DNA from: Sphingomonas_I sp048595155
GTDB lineage: Bacteria > Pseudomonadota > Alphaproteobacteria > Sphingomonadales > Sphingomonadaceae
Assembly (NCBI RefSeq): GCF_048595155.1
Contig: NZ_JBMDXN010000047.1
Location: 1 to 64,000, forward strand
Length of the DNA stretch: 64,000 bases
Reading direction: 5' to 3'
In this document: positions 8,292-16,645 of the stretch, one piece after another
Layout: each line of letters begins with the position of its first letter
Numbering within the stretch: the first letter of the stretch is position 1
Made by a program: the position numbers and the translations under genes
Notes under the pieces: model-generated
Database searches by the model: none
Seen by the model: the letters and a program-made list of their open reading frames with translations, nothing else
Told to the model about the DNA's origin: nothing

Positions 8292-9866
8292 ATGGCAAAC
8301 GATCTGCGCGATGCGGCGCTCGCCTCCAAGGCATGGCCCTATGAGGAGGCGCGCAAGCTGCTTGCCCGCTATCCGGAGGGTGCGCCCGCCAAGGGCCATG
8401 TGCTGTTCGAAACGGGCTACGGCCCCTCGGGCCTGCCCCACATCGGCACGTTCAACGAAGTGCTGCGCACGACGATGGTGCGCCATGCCTATGCAGAGCT
8501 GTCGGACGTGCCGACCCGCCTGATCGCGTTCAGCGACGATATGGACGGGCTGCGCAAGGTGCCGGACAATGTGCCGAACCAGGCGATGCTGGCTGAGCAT
8601 CTCGGCAAGCCGCTGACCCGCATCCCCGATCCGTTCGGCAAGTTCGAATCGTTCGCGCATCACAACAATGCGATGCTGCGCGAATTTCTCGACCGCTTCG
8701 GCTTTCAGTACGAATTCATTTCCTCCACCGAATATTATTCGAGCGGTCGCTTCGACGATGCGCTGCGCAACGTGCTGCGCCATTATGACGCGATCATGGC
8801 TGTGATGCTGCCGACGCTGCGGCAGGAGCGGCAGGCGACCTATTCGCCGGTGCTGCCGGTCGATCCGAAGACCGGCGTGGTGTTGCAGGTCCCCGTCGAG
8901 GTGGTCGACGCGGACACAGGCACGATCCGCTATACCGCGCCCGATGGCGATGTGATCACGGCCAGCGCGCTGGGCGGCGCGGCCAAGCTGCAGTGGAAAG
9001 TCGACTGGGCGATGCGCTGGGTCGCGCTGGGCGTCGATTACGAGATGTCGGGCAAGGATCTGATCGATTCGGTCATCCAATCGTCGAAGATCTGCCGGGT
9101 GCTGGGCGCCAAGCCGCCGGAGGGCTTCAATTACGAGATGTTCCTCGACGAACATGGCGAGAAGATCTCCAAGTCCAAGGGCAACGGGCTGAGCCTGGAG
9201 CAGTGGCTCACCTATGGCCCGCCGGAGAGCCTGGCTTACTTCGCCTATCGGGAGCCCAAGCGCGCCAAGCAGTTGCACATCGGCGTGATCCCGCGCGCGA
9301 TCGACGATTATTGGAAGTCGGTGGCGGATTATCCCGCGCAAGGATTGCCGCAGAAGCTCGGCAACCCGGTCCATCACATCCACAATGGCGATGTGCCGGC
9401 CGAGCCGCTGCCGATCAGCTTCGGCCTGCTGCTCAACCTGGTTGGCGTGATCGGCAATGCCGATCAGGATGTCGTGCGCGATTATCTGCAGGCCTATCGC
9501 CCGGGCACGCAGCATCCGGCGCTGGACGCGCTGATCGGTCATGCACTGGCCTATCATCGCGATTATGTCGCCCCAACGCTGCAGCGGCGCGCGCCGACGG
9601 CGGAGGAGGCCGTGGCGCTGCGCGATCTGGATACACGGCTTGCCGCGCTGGACGCCGCTCAGGATCTGGCGGCAGCGGCGCAGAACGACGTCTATGAGGT
9701 CGGCAAGACCTATTACGGCCAGGAGCGGCTGCGCGAATGGTTCAAGGCGCTGTATGAAACGCTGCTGGGTTCCGAGCAGGGGCCGCGCATGGGCAGTTTC
9801 ATCGCATTATATGGGCTGTCCAACAGCCGCGCCCTGATAGCGGATGCGCTGGACCGAGTGGCGTGA
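8292..9866 (+). CDS. lysK: Lysine--tRNA ligase, class I
   Basis: Charges tRNA-Lys with lysine in the cytoplasm. The 524-residue product has class I signatures: the HIGH-type motif GPSGLPHIGTFNEV near residue 50 and the KMSKS-type motif KISKSKGNG near residue 296. These identify the class I LysRS found in archaea and many alphaproteobacteria rather than the usual bacterial class II enzyme. Length is typical. The start ATG follows a weak CGGGAA site. The gene is divergent from the 8194 transcript, with both promoters within about 100 bases. Confidence 0.96.
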   Translation: MANDLRDAALASKAWPYEEARKLLARYPEGAPAKGHVLFETGYGPSGLPHIGTFNEVLRTTMVRHAYAELSDVPTRLIAFSDDMDGLRKVPDNVPNQAMLAEHLGKPLTRIPDPFGKFESFAHHNNAMLREFLDRFGFQYEFISSTEYYSSGRFDDALRNVLRHYDAIMAVMLPTLRQERQATYSPVLPVDPKTGVVLQVPVEVVDADTGTIRYTAPDGDVITASALGGAAKLQWKVDWAMRWVALGVDYEMSGKDLIDSVIQSSKICRVLGAKPPEGFNYEMFLDEHGEKISKSKGNGLSLEQWLTYGPPESLAYFAYREPKRAKQLHIGVIPRAIDDYWKSVADYPAQGLPQKLGNPVHHIHNGDVPAEPLPISFGLLLNLVGVIGNADQDVVRDYLQAYRPGTQHPALDALIGHALAYHRDYVAPTLQRRAPTAEEAVALRDLDTRLAALDAAQDLAAAAQNDVYEVGKTYYGQERLREWFKALYETLLGSEQGPRMGSFIALYGLSNSRALIADALDRVA

Positions 9867-9903
9867 ACGGATCGATTGGCACGCCGAAGCTTTGTTTAAC
9901 CTT

Positions 9904-10590
9904 ATGCAACATTTGAGAACTGCCATTCGCGCCGGGCTGTGCGCCGCCGCCCTGGCCGTCGCCATGCCATCATCGGCGGCCACCCCCCGCGAATTGCTGA
10001 CGCAGGCCGCCTTCCAGACCACCGACAAGGCGGCAGCGTTGCAGCTGGTCAATCAGGCGCTGGCCGCCGCGCAGGCGCAGCTTGCCGCCAACCCGCATGA
10101 TCGCGAGGCGCAGATGCAGCGCGGGGTCGGCATCGGCGATCGCGCGCGGCTGACCCGGTCGCCGGGCGATGCCAAGACCGCGCGCCAGATTTTCGAAGCC
10201 TTCCTGGCTGCCAATCCGCGCGATCCGGAGGCGCATCTCGCCATCGCATCCTGGCATCTGGATACGGTGGAATCGGGCTTCCTGGCGACGACGATGCTGG
10301 GCGCGAAAAAGGATGTCGGGTTGGCGGCCTTGGACCGGGCCGTCGCGCTTGGTGGCGGTCGGCCCTTCTTCAGCGGCTTCGCGGCGATGATGCGCATCCG
10401 GCTTAATCCGAAGGATGTCGCCACTGCGCTGCATCTGGCGGAACAGGCGGCGGCGGCGCCCGCGCCCACCGCTCTTGACCGGATCGCCAAGCGGCAGGCG
10501 CAGGCATTGCTGGTGCCGCTGCGCTCCGGTGACGGCCGTACCGCCCAGTTGCTGGCGCGCAAGCTGCTGCCGTTCGGTCGGCTGGCCTGA
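9904..10590 (+). CDS. Secreted TPR-like helical repeat protein
   Basis: 228-residue protein. The start at 9904 gives a clean signal peptide (MQHLRTAIRAGLCAAALAV, cleavage after SSAA), whereas upstream starts add a charged leader. The mature part is alanine-rich and helical with tetratricopeptide-like units (LLTQAAFQTTDKAAALQLV; IFEAFLAANPRDPEAHLAIA), so it probably acts as a periplasmic protein-binding scaffold. The gene closely follows lysK and ends 13 bases before a strong terminator. No partner is evident. Confidence 0.72.
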   Translation: MQHLRTAIRAGLCAAALAVAMPSSAATPRELLTQAAFQTTDKAAALQLVNQALAAAQAQLAANPHDREAQMQRGVGIGDRARLTRSPGDAKTARQIFEAFLAANPRDPEAHLAIASWHLDTVESGFLATTMLGAKKDVGLAALDRAVALGGGRPFFSGFAAMMRIRLNPKDVATALHLAEQAAAAPAPTALDRIAKRQAQALLVPLRSGDGRTAQLLARKLLPFGRLA

Positions 10591-10603
10591 GGCCAACCAC
10601 GTA

Positions 10604-10635
10604 AAAAGCCCGGGCCGTTGCCAGCCCGGGCTTTT
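10604..10635. terminator. Bidirectional rho-independent terminator
   Basis: AAAAGCCCGGG, a ten-base loop, then CCCGGGCTTTT. A GC stem flanked by A and T runs works on both strands, serving the converging 9904-10590 gene and the RcnB-like gene ending at 10660. Confidence 0.93.
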
Positions 10636-10659
10636 CGTTACGCTACGCTACGAACACGA

Positions 10660-11136
10660 TCAGAAGAAGAAGCGGCGATTGACCTCCAGCACGCGGCCGC
10701 TGCGGACGTCCACCAGCACGACGTCATTCCCGTAGCGGACCCAGCGCTGCCCACCCAGGACGGGGCGGAGGTGATAGCGATAGGGGTCGACCCAGTAGCG
10801 GCGCTCGTACAAAGCGGGATTGAAACGATAGCCCGCATTGACCGGCCGGTAGCGATAGCCGCGCGGGCCGTCCCAGCGTCCGCCACGATAGATGGCCGGA
10901 TTACGGCGGCGATAATCCCGCCAGTCGTCGCGATATTCGCGGCGCGCTTCCCGTACATCCTGGCGCTGGTCGCGGATTTCCCGCGGGGAGGCGCCGTTGC
11001 GGATTGCGCGCTGAACATCGCGCTGCTGCTCGCGGATCTCGCGGCGATCGTTGCGCAACTCGTTCGTCTGGGCCTGTGCCACCGCCGGTACGATCGTCGC
11101 GGCGATCAGGCCCGCAAAAATTGCCATGCGCATCAT
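10660..11136 (-). CDS. RcnB family periplasmic protein
   Basis: About 158 residues with a signal peptide (MRMAIFAGLIAATIVPAVAQA). The middle is strongly charged and probably helical or coiled (REIREQQRDVQRAIRNG, DVREARREYRDDWRDY). The C terminus has the RcnB-type pattern WVRYGNDVVLVDVRSGRVLEV ending in FFF. E. coli RcnB is a periplasmic factor in nickel/cobalt homeostasis; most family members are uncharacterised. Two adjacent ATGs are possible; the second, at 11133, has the better spacing to GAGGAG. It follows another RcnB-like gene on the same strand. Confidence 0.85.
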   Translation of the reverse strand: MMRMAIFAGLIAATIVPAVAQAQTNELRNDRREIREQQRDVQRAIRNGASPREIRDQRQDVREARREYRDDWRDYRRRNPAIYRGGRWDGPRGYRYRPVNAGYRFNPALYERRYWVDPYRYHLRPVLGGQRWVRYGNDVVLVDVRSGRVLEVNRRFFF

Positions 11137-11278
11137 CTGCTCCTCTTTCTGCTTCTATCGGACGGAGCGCGAACGCCCTCGTCTGATCTTGATCTATTCC
11201 TGATTCGGTGAATGGGTTTCGAATATCGCCGTCAGCAAACAGAAAGAATTTCCTGCTTTCGGCCGACGATATTCTTCT

Positions 11279-12271
11279 TCAGAAGAAGAAACCCTGGATG
11301 GCATCGACAACTTCGCCGCTGGTGGTGTCGACCAACAATGCGTCATCATAATAGCGCACCCACCGATACGGCCATTCTGCCGGCGGAAGCCGATATTCGT
11401 ACGGATCGTTCAGCCAGTAACTGGACGCGTAGAATAGCGGTTCCAGGAAGAAGCCGCGGCTGACCGAGCGATAGCTATAGCCGTAAGGTGCGTTGTAGCG
11501 CCCGCGATAGAAGATGCTGCGGTGGCTGTTGCGCCAACTGCGCCAGTCGTAGCGGCGGTCGTTGCGCCAGTTCCGGTCCCAGCGATCGCCGCGCCAGCCG
11601 CGCCGATCATTGTCCCAGCGGCGGCGATTGTCGTCCCACCGCCGATCATTGTCGCGGCGGCCGTCGCGATCCCACTGCCGGTCATTGTTCCAGCGGCGAT
11701 CATTGTCCCACCGCCGATCATTGCGGCCATCATTGTTCCACTGCCGATCACGATCGCCACGGTTCCAGCGCCCATCCTCGCCACGGCGATCATTGTCGCC
11801 GCGGCGCCAGCCGCGGTCGGGCCGCGGCTGGCCGTCATTGCGGTTCCACTGGCCATTGCGGGCGCGATCCCATTGTGCGCGATCCTGCGGCTGCGCCGCC
11901 TGGGGCGGCGACGGGCGGTTGTCGACGCGGTTCGGATCGAAACGGCGCTCGGCCCAAGGCGCGCGACCGTTGCCAGGCCCTTCGTCGGCGCGCCATTGCG
12001 GGCGATCGCCGGACTGGCCGGAGAAGCGATTGCGACCCCAATCGCCGCGCTGCTGCGGGGGCGGCGCGCCGGCTTGTGGCTGCGGGCGCGGCTGTGGTTG
12101 CTGGACCTGCGCCTGCGGCGGGGTCGGCCGCATATTGCCGCGTGGCCCGCCATCGCGGAACCCGCCCTCGCGCCCGGCATGACGATCATTCTGACCGGGG
12201 CCCTGCGCGGCCGCCGGCGACACCACCAGAATGGTGGCCGCGGCGAGCAGAGCCAGCTTGAACCTTTGCAT
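11279..12271 (-). CDS. RcnB family protein with long W/D/R/N repeat region
   Basis: About 330 residues. The start at 12271 (MQRFKLALLAAATILVV) has AGGAG eight bases upstream and gives a good signal peptide. After a P/Q-rich linker, residues about 130-240 are a low-complexity tract of repeated RRWDNDRR, RQWDRDGRR and RWNRGDRDR units. The C-terminal 80 residues are a typical RcnB domain (YRWVRYYDDALLVDTTSGEVV) ending in FFF like its neighbour. The repeat tract is probably disordered and highly charged in the periplasm. RcnB function is known only for nickel/cobalt in E. coli; the role here is unknown. Confidence 0.82.
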   Translation of the reverse strand: MQRFKLALLAAATILVVSPAAAQGPGQNDRHAGREGGFRDGGPRGNMRPTPPQAQVQQPQPRPQPQAGAPPPQQRGDWGRNRFSGQSGDRPQWRADEGPGNGRAPWAERRFDPNRVDNRPSPPQAAQPQDRAQWDRARNGQWNRNDGQPRPDRGWRRGDNDRRGEDGRWNRGDRDRQWNNDGRNDRRWDNDRRWNNDRQWDRDGRRDNDRRWDDNRRRWDNDRRGWRGDRWDRNWRNDRRYDWRSWRNSHRSIFYRGRYNAPYGYSYRSVSRGFFLEPLFYASSYWLNDPYEYRLPPAEWPYRWVRYYDDALLVDTTSGEVVDAIQGFFF

Positions 12272-12374
12272 CAGCATCACTCCTGCTGCGGGCGCCAAAC
12301 GCGCCCGTCATTGCATCCTGTGTGAACGCGGCAGGTTGATTGATCGCTGAATTGATCGGTCAGCGTTCAGAAAG

Positions 12375-12917
12375 CTATTTATGAGAAGGAGTTAGCGCGG
12401 GAACGGCGGCGGCCGCGTCGGCCGGATCGATGTCCGGCGGCGGGGCTGCGGCAATCGGCCGACCGCCGTGCGCGGCCTGGGCGGCGCGCCGGATGGCGCG
12501 GCGAATGCGGGCATAGGTGCCGCAGCGGCACAGGTTCGTGATCGCTTCATCCATCTGCGCATCGCTGGGATTGGGCGTGTGCGCCAGCAGGGCGGCGGCG
12601 GCCATGATCATGCCGGACTGGCAATAGCCGCATTGGGGCACACGTTCCGCGACCCACGCCTGTTGAACGGGGTGGCTGCGATCGCTTGTCAGTCCTTCGA
12701 TCGTCGTGACGAAGCTGCCTTCGATCGCGCCGATCGGGACCTGGCACGACCGGCGGGCGACCCCGTCGACATGGACGGTGCACGCGCCGCACTGCCCGGC
12801 GCCACAGCCATATTTGGTGCCGGTGAGGTTGGATGCGTCGCGGAGCGCCCATAACAAGGGTGTCTGCGGGTCCATCTTGTAATGGACGGGTTCGCCATTC
12901 ACGGTGAAGCGGGTCAT
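12375..12917 (-). CDS. [2Fe-2S] small subunit of a molybdenum hydroxylase (isoquinoline 1-oxidoreductase alpha type)
   Basis: 180 residues. It has a plant-type ferredoxin cluster site (GCGAGQCGACTVHVDG with a further C in RRSC) and a second helical cluster site (CGYCQSGM and LCRCGTY), the pattern of IorA/CoxS small subunits that pass electrons from a molybdopterin subunit. The C terminus has a proline/alanine-rich tail. No gene for the large molybdopterin-binding subunit lies nearby: the neighbours are RcnB-like genes and a divergent dioxygenase. The partner must therefore be encoded elsewhere, or the gene is a remnant. Confidence 0.9.
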   Translation of the reverse strand: MTRFTVNGEPVHYKMDPQTPLLWALRDASNLTGTKYGCGAGQCGACTVHVDGVARRSCQVPIGAIEGSFVTTIEGLTSDRSHPVQQAWVAERVPQCGYCQSGMIMAAAALLAHTPNPSDAQMDEAITNLCRCGTYARIRRAIRRAAQAAHGGRPIAAAPPPDIDPADAAAAVPALTPSHK

Positions 12918-12980
12918 GATCGCAGCCTAGAAACAGCGCGCCCGCTTGGAAAGTGGGCAGGGCCTTGCCATCTTTGTGCC

Positions 12981-13778
12981 ATGCGCCAACCAAGCCTGTT
13001 CCTTCCCCATGGCGGAGGCCCCTGCTTCTTCCTCAATCCCGACGGAAGCTGCCCGCCGGCGTGGCGGGAGATGCGGGACTACCTTGCCGGCATCCTGCCT
13101 GCGTTGCCGGAACGGCCGCGCGCGATCCTGATCGTATCGGGGCATTGGGAGGAGGCGGACTTCACCGTTCATAGCGGTCGCCGGCCCGGCTTGCTGTTCG
13201 ATTATGGCGGCTTCCCCGAACATACCTATCGCCTGCGCTGGGATGCGCCCGGGGCACCCGATCTGGCGGCGCGGGCGCGCCAGCTGCTGGAGGGCGCGGG
13301 CTTCAAGGTCGGCGAGAATGATGCCCGCGGCTGGGATCATGGCGTATTCATCCCGATGAAGGTGGCCGTCCCCGACGCCGATATCCCGACCCTGCAAGTG
13401 TCGCTGCGCGCCGATCTGGATCCGGCCACGCATATCCGGGCGGGGCAGGCGCTCGAATCGCTGCGCGATGATGGCGTGCTGATCGTGGGATCGGGCATGA
13501 GCTTCCACAATATGCGCAGCCTGGGGCAGGATGTGACGCCGCAGGCCGACGCCTTCGACGCGGCGTTGAGCGCAGCCGTGACCGATCCCGATCCTGCCGC
13601 CCGCCGGCGGCGCGTGGCCAACTGGGCAAGCCTGCCGCTGGCCCGCTTCGCCCACCCGCGCGAGGAGCATCTGTTGCCGCTGATGGTGGCACTGGGCGCC
13701 GGCGGCGACGATCCGGCGGTGCACGATCATCGCGACCATGTGCTTGGCTGGACGGTTTCCGCCTTTCGCTTCGGCTGA
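12981..13778 (+). CDS. Class III extradiol dioxygenase, 4,5-DOPA dioxygenase (YgiD/DODA) type
   Basis: 265 residues starting MRQPSLFLPHGGGPCFF. The zinc/iron ligand histidines are in FLPHGGG, SGHWEE and GWDHGVFIPM, and a later HPREEHLLPL segment holds the usual histidine pair. This is the pattern of LigB-type DODA proteins, which open catechol rings; bacterial YgiD acts on L-DOPA in vitro. The physiological substrate here is unknown. The start at 12981 matches the family N terminus. It is divergent from the [2Fe-2S] gene. Confidence 0.92.
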   Translation: MRQPSLFLPHGGGPCFFLNPDGSCPPAWREMRDYLAGILPALPERPRAILIVSGHWEEADFTVHSGRRPGLLFDYGGFPEHTYRLRWDAPGAPDLAARARQLLEGAGFKVGENDARGWDHGVFIPMKVAVPDADIPTLQVSLRADLDPATHIRAGQALESLRDDGVLIVGSGMSFHNMRSLGQDVTPQADAFDAALSAAVTDPDPAARRRRVANWASLPLARFAHPREEHLLPLMVALGAGGDDPAVHDHRDHVLGWTVSAFRFG

Positions 13779-13902
13779 AAGGCTTGAAGAATCACCCCTG
13801 CACTGTTAGGGGCGCCGCTTCCGACGCGGGCACCGCTCGCGGCGACAATCTTTTATTGCCGGCTGACGGACGCGCCAGCCCGACTGGAGAATTGGTTTAT
13901 TT

Positions 13903-14109
13903 ATGCAGATCATCGGTCGCGATAAAAAAGTCGATCAGGCCCTTCGCGCGCTCAAGACGAAGCTGCAGCGGGAAGGCGTGTACCGCGAGATGAAGCTGCG
14001 TCGTCATTACGAGAAGCCGTCGGAAAAGCGCGCGCGGGAGCGTGCTGCTGCGATCCGTCGTGCCCGCAAGCTGGAGCGTAAGCGCACCGAGCGCGATCAA
14101 GCCCGCTAA
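13903..14109 (+). CDS. rpsU: 30S ribosomal protein S21
   Basis: 68-residue, very basic protein of the small ribosomal subunit platform. It begins MQIIGRDKKVDQALRALK and ends in an arginine/lysine-rich helix (ARERAAAIRRARKLERKR), as in alphaproteobacterial S21. GGAGAA lies about 12 bases before the ATG, with an AT-richer leader. It is followed after 14 bases by an FKBP gene, likely cotranscribed. Confidence 0.97.
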   Translation: MQIIGRDKKVDQALRALKTKLQREGVYREMKLRRHYEKPSEKRARERAAAIRRARKLERKRTERDQAR

Positions 14110-14123
14110 GGCCTGATTCTTCC

Positions 14124-14708
14124 ATGTCCGATATTACCGCCGTTCCGCTGCGCCCGGTGGGCAAGAGTGGTGTCACCGCCTTGTGGGCGGGCATCGCCCT
14201 GCTGCTGATCGGCGGCATTGGCGGCGGCGTCTATGCCACCACCGCCGCCCGTCAGGGCGCGGTTGCCTCACCCGCCATGGCCAAGCTGCCGGCGCCGGCC
14301 TTCATGGCGGCCAATGGCAAGCGTCACGGCGTGAAGACGACGGCGTCGGGCCTGGAATATATGGTGATCAAGGCCGGTAGTGGCCCGACGCCGACGCCGG
14401 CCGATGTCGCGCTGGTCGATTATCGTGGCGCGCTGACCGATGGGACCGAGTTCGACGCCAGCAAGCCCGGCCAGCCCGTGCCGATGCCGCTGTCGCGCGT
14501 CGTGCCGGGCTTCCGCGAGGCGCTGTCGCTGATGCCGAAGGATTCGGTCTATCGCTTCTGGATCCCGCCCGAGCAGGCCTATGGCAGCGACGCCAAGAGC
14601 GATGCGACCGGCAATGTGGTGATCCCGGCCAATTCGGTCCTGGTGTTCGATGTGACCATGCACCAGTTCGTTACAATGCCGCCCGGGATGGCCGAACCCG
14701 GCATGTAA
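14124..14708 (+). CDS. Membrane-anchored FKBP-type peptidyl-prolyl isomerase
   Basis: 194 residues. An N-terminal hydrophobic segment (ALWAGIALLLIGGIGGGVYA) anchors or exports the protein. The FKBP domain follows, with VALVDYRGALTDGTEFDAS, VPGFREALSLMPKDSVYRFWIPPEQAYG and a final VLVFDVTMHQ. These residues form the proline-isomerase pocket, so it is a periplasm-facing folding factor. It follows rpsU by 14 bases and converges with the AI-2E family gene with three bases between stops. Confidence 0.93.
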   Translation: MSDITAVPLRPVGKSGVTALWAGIALLLIGGIGGGVYATTAARQGAVASPAMAKLPAPAFMAANGKRHGVKTTASGLEYMVIKAGSGPTPTPADVALVDYRGALTDGTEFDASKPGQPVPMPLSRVVPGFREALSLMPKDSVYRFWIPPEQAYGSDAKSDATGNVVIPANSVLVFDVTMHQFVTMPPGMAEPGM

Positions 14709-14711
14709 GGA

Positions 14712-15776
14712 TCAGGGCGCGCCGGCATCCTCGGCTGCCAGCTCGCTCTTCTCTTCCAGCAGCACCTTCACCATCGCGACGATCGGGTCGGCCAGCGCCA
14801 GACCCAATATGCCGAACAGGGCGCCGAACAGGAGCTGGCAGCCCAGCACCAGCGCCGGCGGAAGATCCACCGCGCGACGCGCGACCATCGGCACCACGAC
14901 ATAGCCGTCGAACGTCTGCACCGCGATATAGACGCAGATCGCGCCGATGCCGATGTGCGTACCCGCCGAAAAGCCTACCACGACGATCAGCGCGCCAGAG
15001 ATGATTCCGCCGATATTGGGCAGGAAGGCGAGCAGCCCGGTCAGTACCCCCAGCAACGGCGCCATCGGGACGCCAATCAGGCTTAGCGCGGTGCCGACGA
15101 AGACGCCTTCCACCGCCATACCGACCAGCCGGCCGGCCATCAGCCGCCGCAGCGTGTGGCCCATTTTCTCTGCCGTGCGATAGAAATCGGCCCGCTTCTT
15201 CATCGGGAGCATCCAGGCGACGCCGCGTTCGTAGAGGCGTGGCTCCATTGCGATGAACAGGCCCAGCACGATGATCGCGAGCAGGCTCGACAGCGCGCCG
15301 ATGGCAGTGCCGAGCGCGGCCGTGACCTGGCCGAACGACCCGACCAATTGGCGGCCGATCTGGGCGGCGCCCTGCTTGGGCGGGACCAGGCCGAGGCTGT
15401 GGCCATAGCTGACCAGCCGATCCGTTTGTTCCATCACCACCGCGCGCAGCGCTTCGAACTGGCCGGCCAGCTGGCTGCCCATCAGCACGACGAAACCGAC
15501 CAGGAAGAGCGCCACCAGTACGGAGACGATGGCCAGGCGCAGACCACGGCCGAGCCGGGGAAACGCCTTGCCGAGCAGCCGGACGCCGCCATCCAGCAAG
15601 GCGGCGAAGACGACGCCGCCGATGATCAGCAGCAGCGGCTGGGCGAGCAGCCAGACCAGCGCGACCGCGACTGCCGAGCCGATCCAGATGACGGCATGAC
15701 GGAATTCGCGGGATGTGCCGGGGGTGGCGAAATCGGAAGGACCGGGTTCTTCCAGCGGGCCGCTTGGCGCGCTCAC
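14712..15776 (-). CDS. AI-2E family transporter / PerM-like permease
   Basis: About 354 residues. It has several membrane segments (VIWIGSAVAVALVWLLAQP, LAIVSVLVALFLVGFVVLM, LLAIIVLGLFIAMEP) and the family region GLLAFLPNIGGIISGA and DPIVAMVKVLLEE. The family includes TqsA and PerM and sodium/lithium-proton antiporters, so the substrate is open. The chosen start is the GTG at 15776, whose GTGA overlaps the upstream lepB stop; an ATG further upstream would run deep inside lepB. It is the last gene of the pyrE operon. Confidence 0.88.
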   Translation of the reverse strand: MSAPSGPLEEPGPSDFATPGTSREFRHAVIWIGSAVAVALVWLLAQPLLLIIGGVVFAALLDGGVRLLGKAFPRLGRGLRLAIVSVLVALFLVGFVVLMGSQLAGQFEALRAVVMEQTDRLVSYGHSLGLVPPKQGAAQIGRQLVGSFGQVTAALGTAIGALSSLLAIIVLGLFIAMEPRLYERGVAWMLPMKKRADFYRTAEKMGHTLRRLMAGRLVGMAVEGVFVGTALSLIGVPMAPLLGVLTGLLAFLPNIGGIISGALIVVVGFSAGTHIGIGAICVYIAVQTFDGYVVVPMVARRAVDLPPALVLGCQLLFGALFGILGLALADPIVAMVKVLLEEKSELAAEDAGAP

Positions 15777-16645
15777 TTGGCCGCCTGCTGCGGACGAAGG
15801 CTGGTGCCGGCGCGGCCGCCGCGCAGCGCGGTGACCCATGATACGGGGTTCCACAGCGCACCACGGCCGTCATAGCTGTGAGTGATCCATTCCGCCCGGC
15901 CGCCGAGCGTCTCGATCCGGACCGGGCCGCCCAGGCCGTTGTTGGACGGCGGGACGCGGCTGTCGGCGGATTCGTCGCGATTGTCGCCCATCAGGAACAC
16001 ATGCCCTGCCGGCACGGTGATTTCGGGATAATCGTCATAACCCTCGGCACCGAAATCTCCCATGTCTATCGTGTCATAGCTGACACCGTTGGGCAGCGTC
16101 TCGCGATAGCGCGGTAACGCACAAAGGGCGCCACCATGTCCATCCGGCGTGCGAAAGCGGCTTTCGAGCAGCGTATCGCAGGGGAGGTTGGCATCGACCG
16201 GCAGGGCGGCGGGTGTTTCGCGTCGGCGCGGCACGGGGACGCCGTTCAGGATGATCGTCCCGCCGCGCACCGCCACCCGATCTCCCGGCAGGCCGATCAC
16301 CCGCTTGATCAGCTCTTCGCCGTCATGATCCAGCGTGACGACGTCGCCGCGTTCGGGAAGGCGGTTGAACAGGCGGCCCGGTATGAACGGCAAGATGTGC
16401 AGCGCGGGCGAGGCGTAGGAATAGCCATAGGGGAATTTGGTGACGACCAGCCGATCACCCTTGATCAGCGTCGGCATCATCGATTCGGACGGGATGTAGA
16501 AAGGCCGGGCGACGAAAGTCCACACCGCCAGCACGGCCAGAGCCGCCAGCGCATAGCCGCCCAGATCCTTCAACCAGCCATTGCGTTCCGGCGCCGGCGT
16601 GCCGGCTTCCGGGGTCGACGGAGCGGAGCGCCCCGCCTCGCTCAT
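15773..16645 (-). CDS. lepB: Signal peptidase I, second tandem copy
   Basis: 290 residues. A single N-terminal membrane anchor (LGGYALAALAVLAVWTFVA) is followed by the Ser box FYIPSESMMPTLIKGD, the Lys box ELIKRVIGLPGDRV and the box MGDNRDESADSR, so serine-lysine catalysis is intact. It cleaves signal peptides on the periplasmic face. The ATG at 16645 overlaps the stop of the first lepB in ATGA. It is about 60% identical by eye to the upstream copy, differing most in the segment between the Lys box and the C-terminal boxes. Confidence 0.95.
   Translation of the reverse strand: MSEAGRSAPSTPEAGTPAPERNGWLKDLGGYALAALAVLAVWTFVARPFYIPSESMMPTLIKGDRLVVTKFPYGYSYASPALHILPFIPGRLFNRLPERGDVVTLDHDGEELIKRVIGLPGDRVAVRGGTIILNGVPVPRRRETPAALPVDANLPCDTLLESRFRTPDGHGGALCALPRYRETLPNGVSYDTIDMGDFGAEGYDDYPEITVPAGHVFLMGDNRDESADSRVPPSNNGLGGPVRIETLGGRAEWITHSYDGRGALWNPVSWVTALRGGRAGTSLRPQQAAK

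Noticed and set aside
8253..9557. Open frame of 434 codons on the minus strand
   Set aside because: Antisense to lysK; histidine/arginine/glutamine-rich without domains.
13784..13993. 69-codon frame before rpsU
   Set aside because: Overlaps rpsU in another frame, has no ribosome site and shows no conserved pattern.
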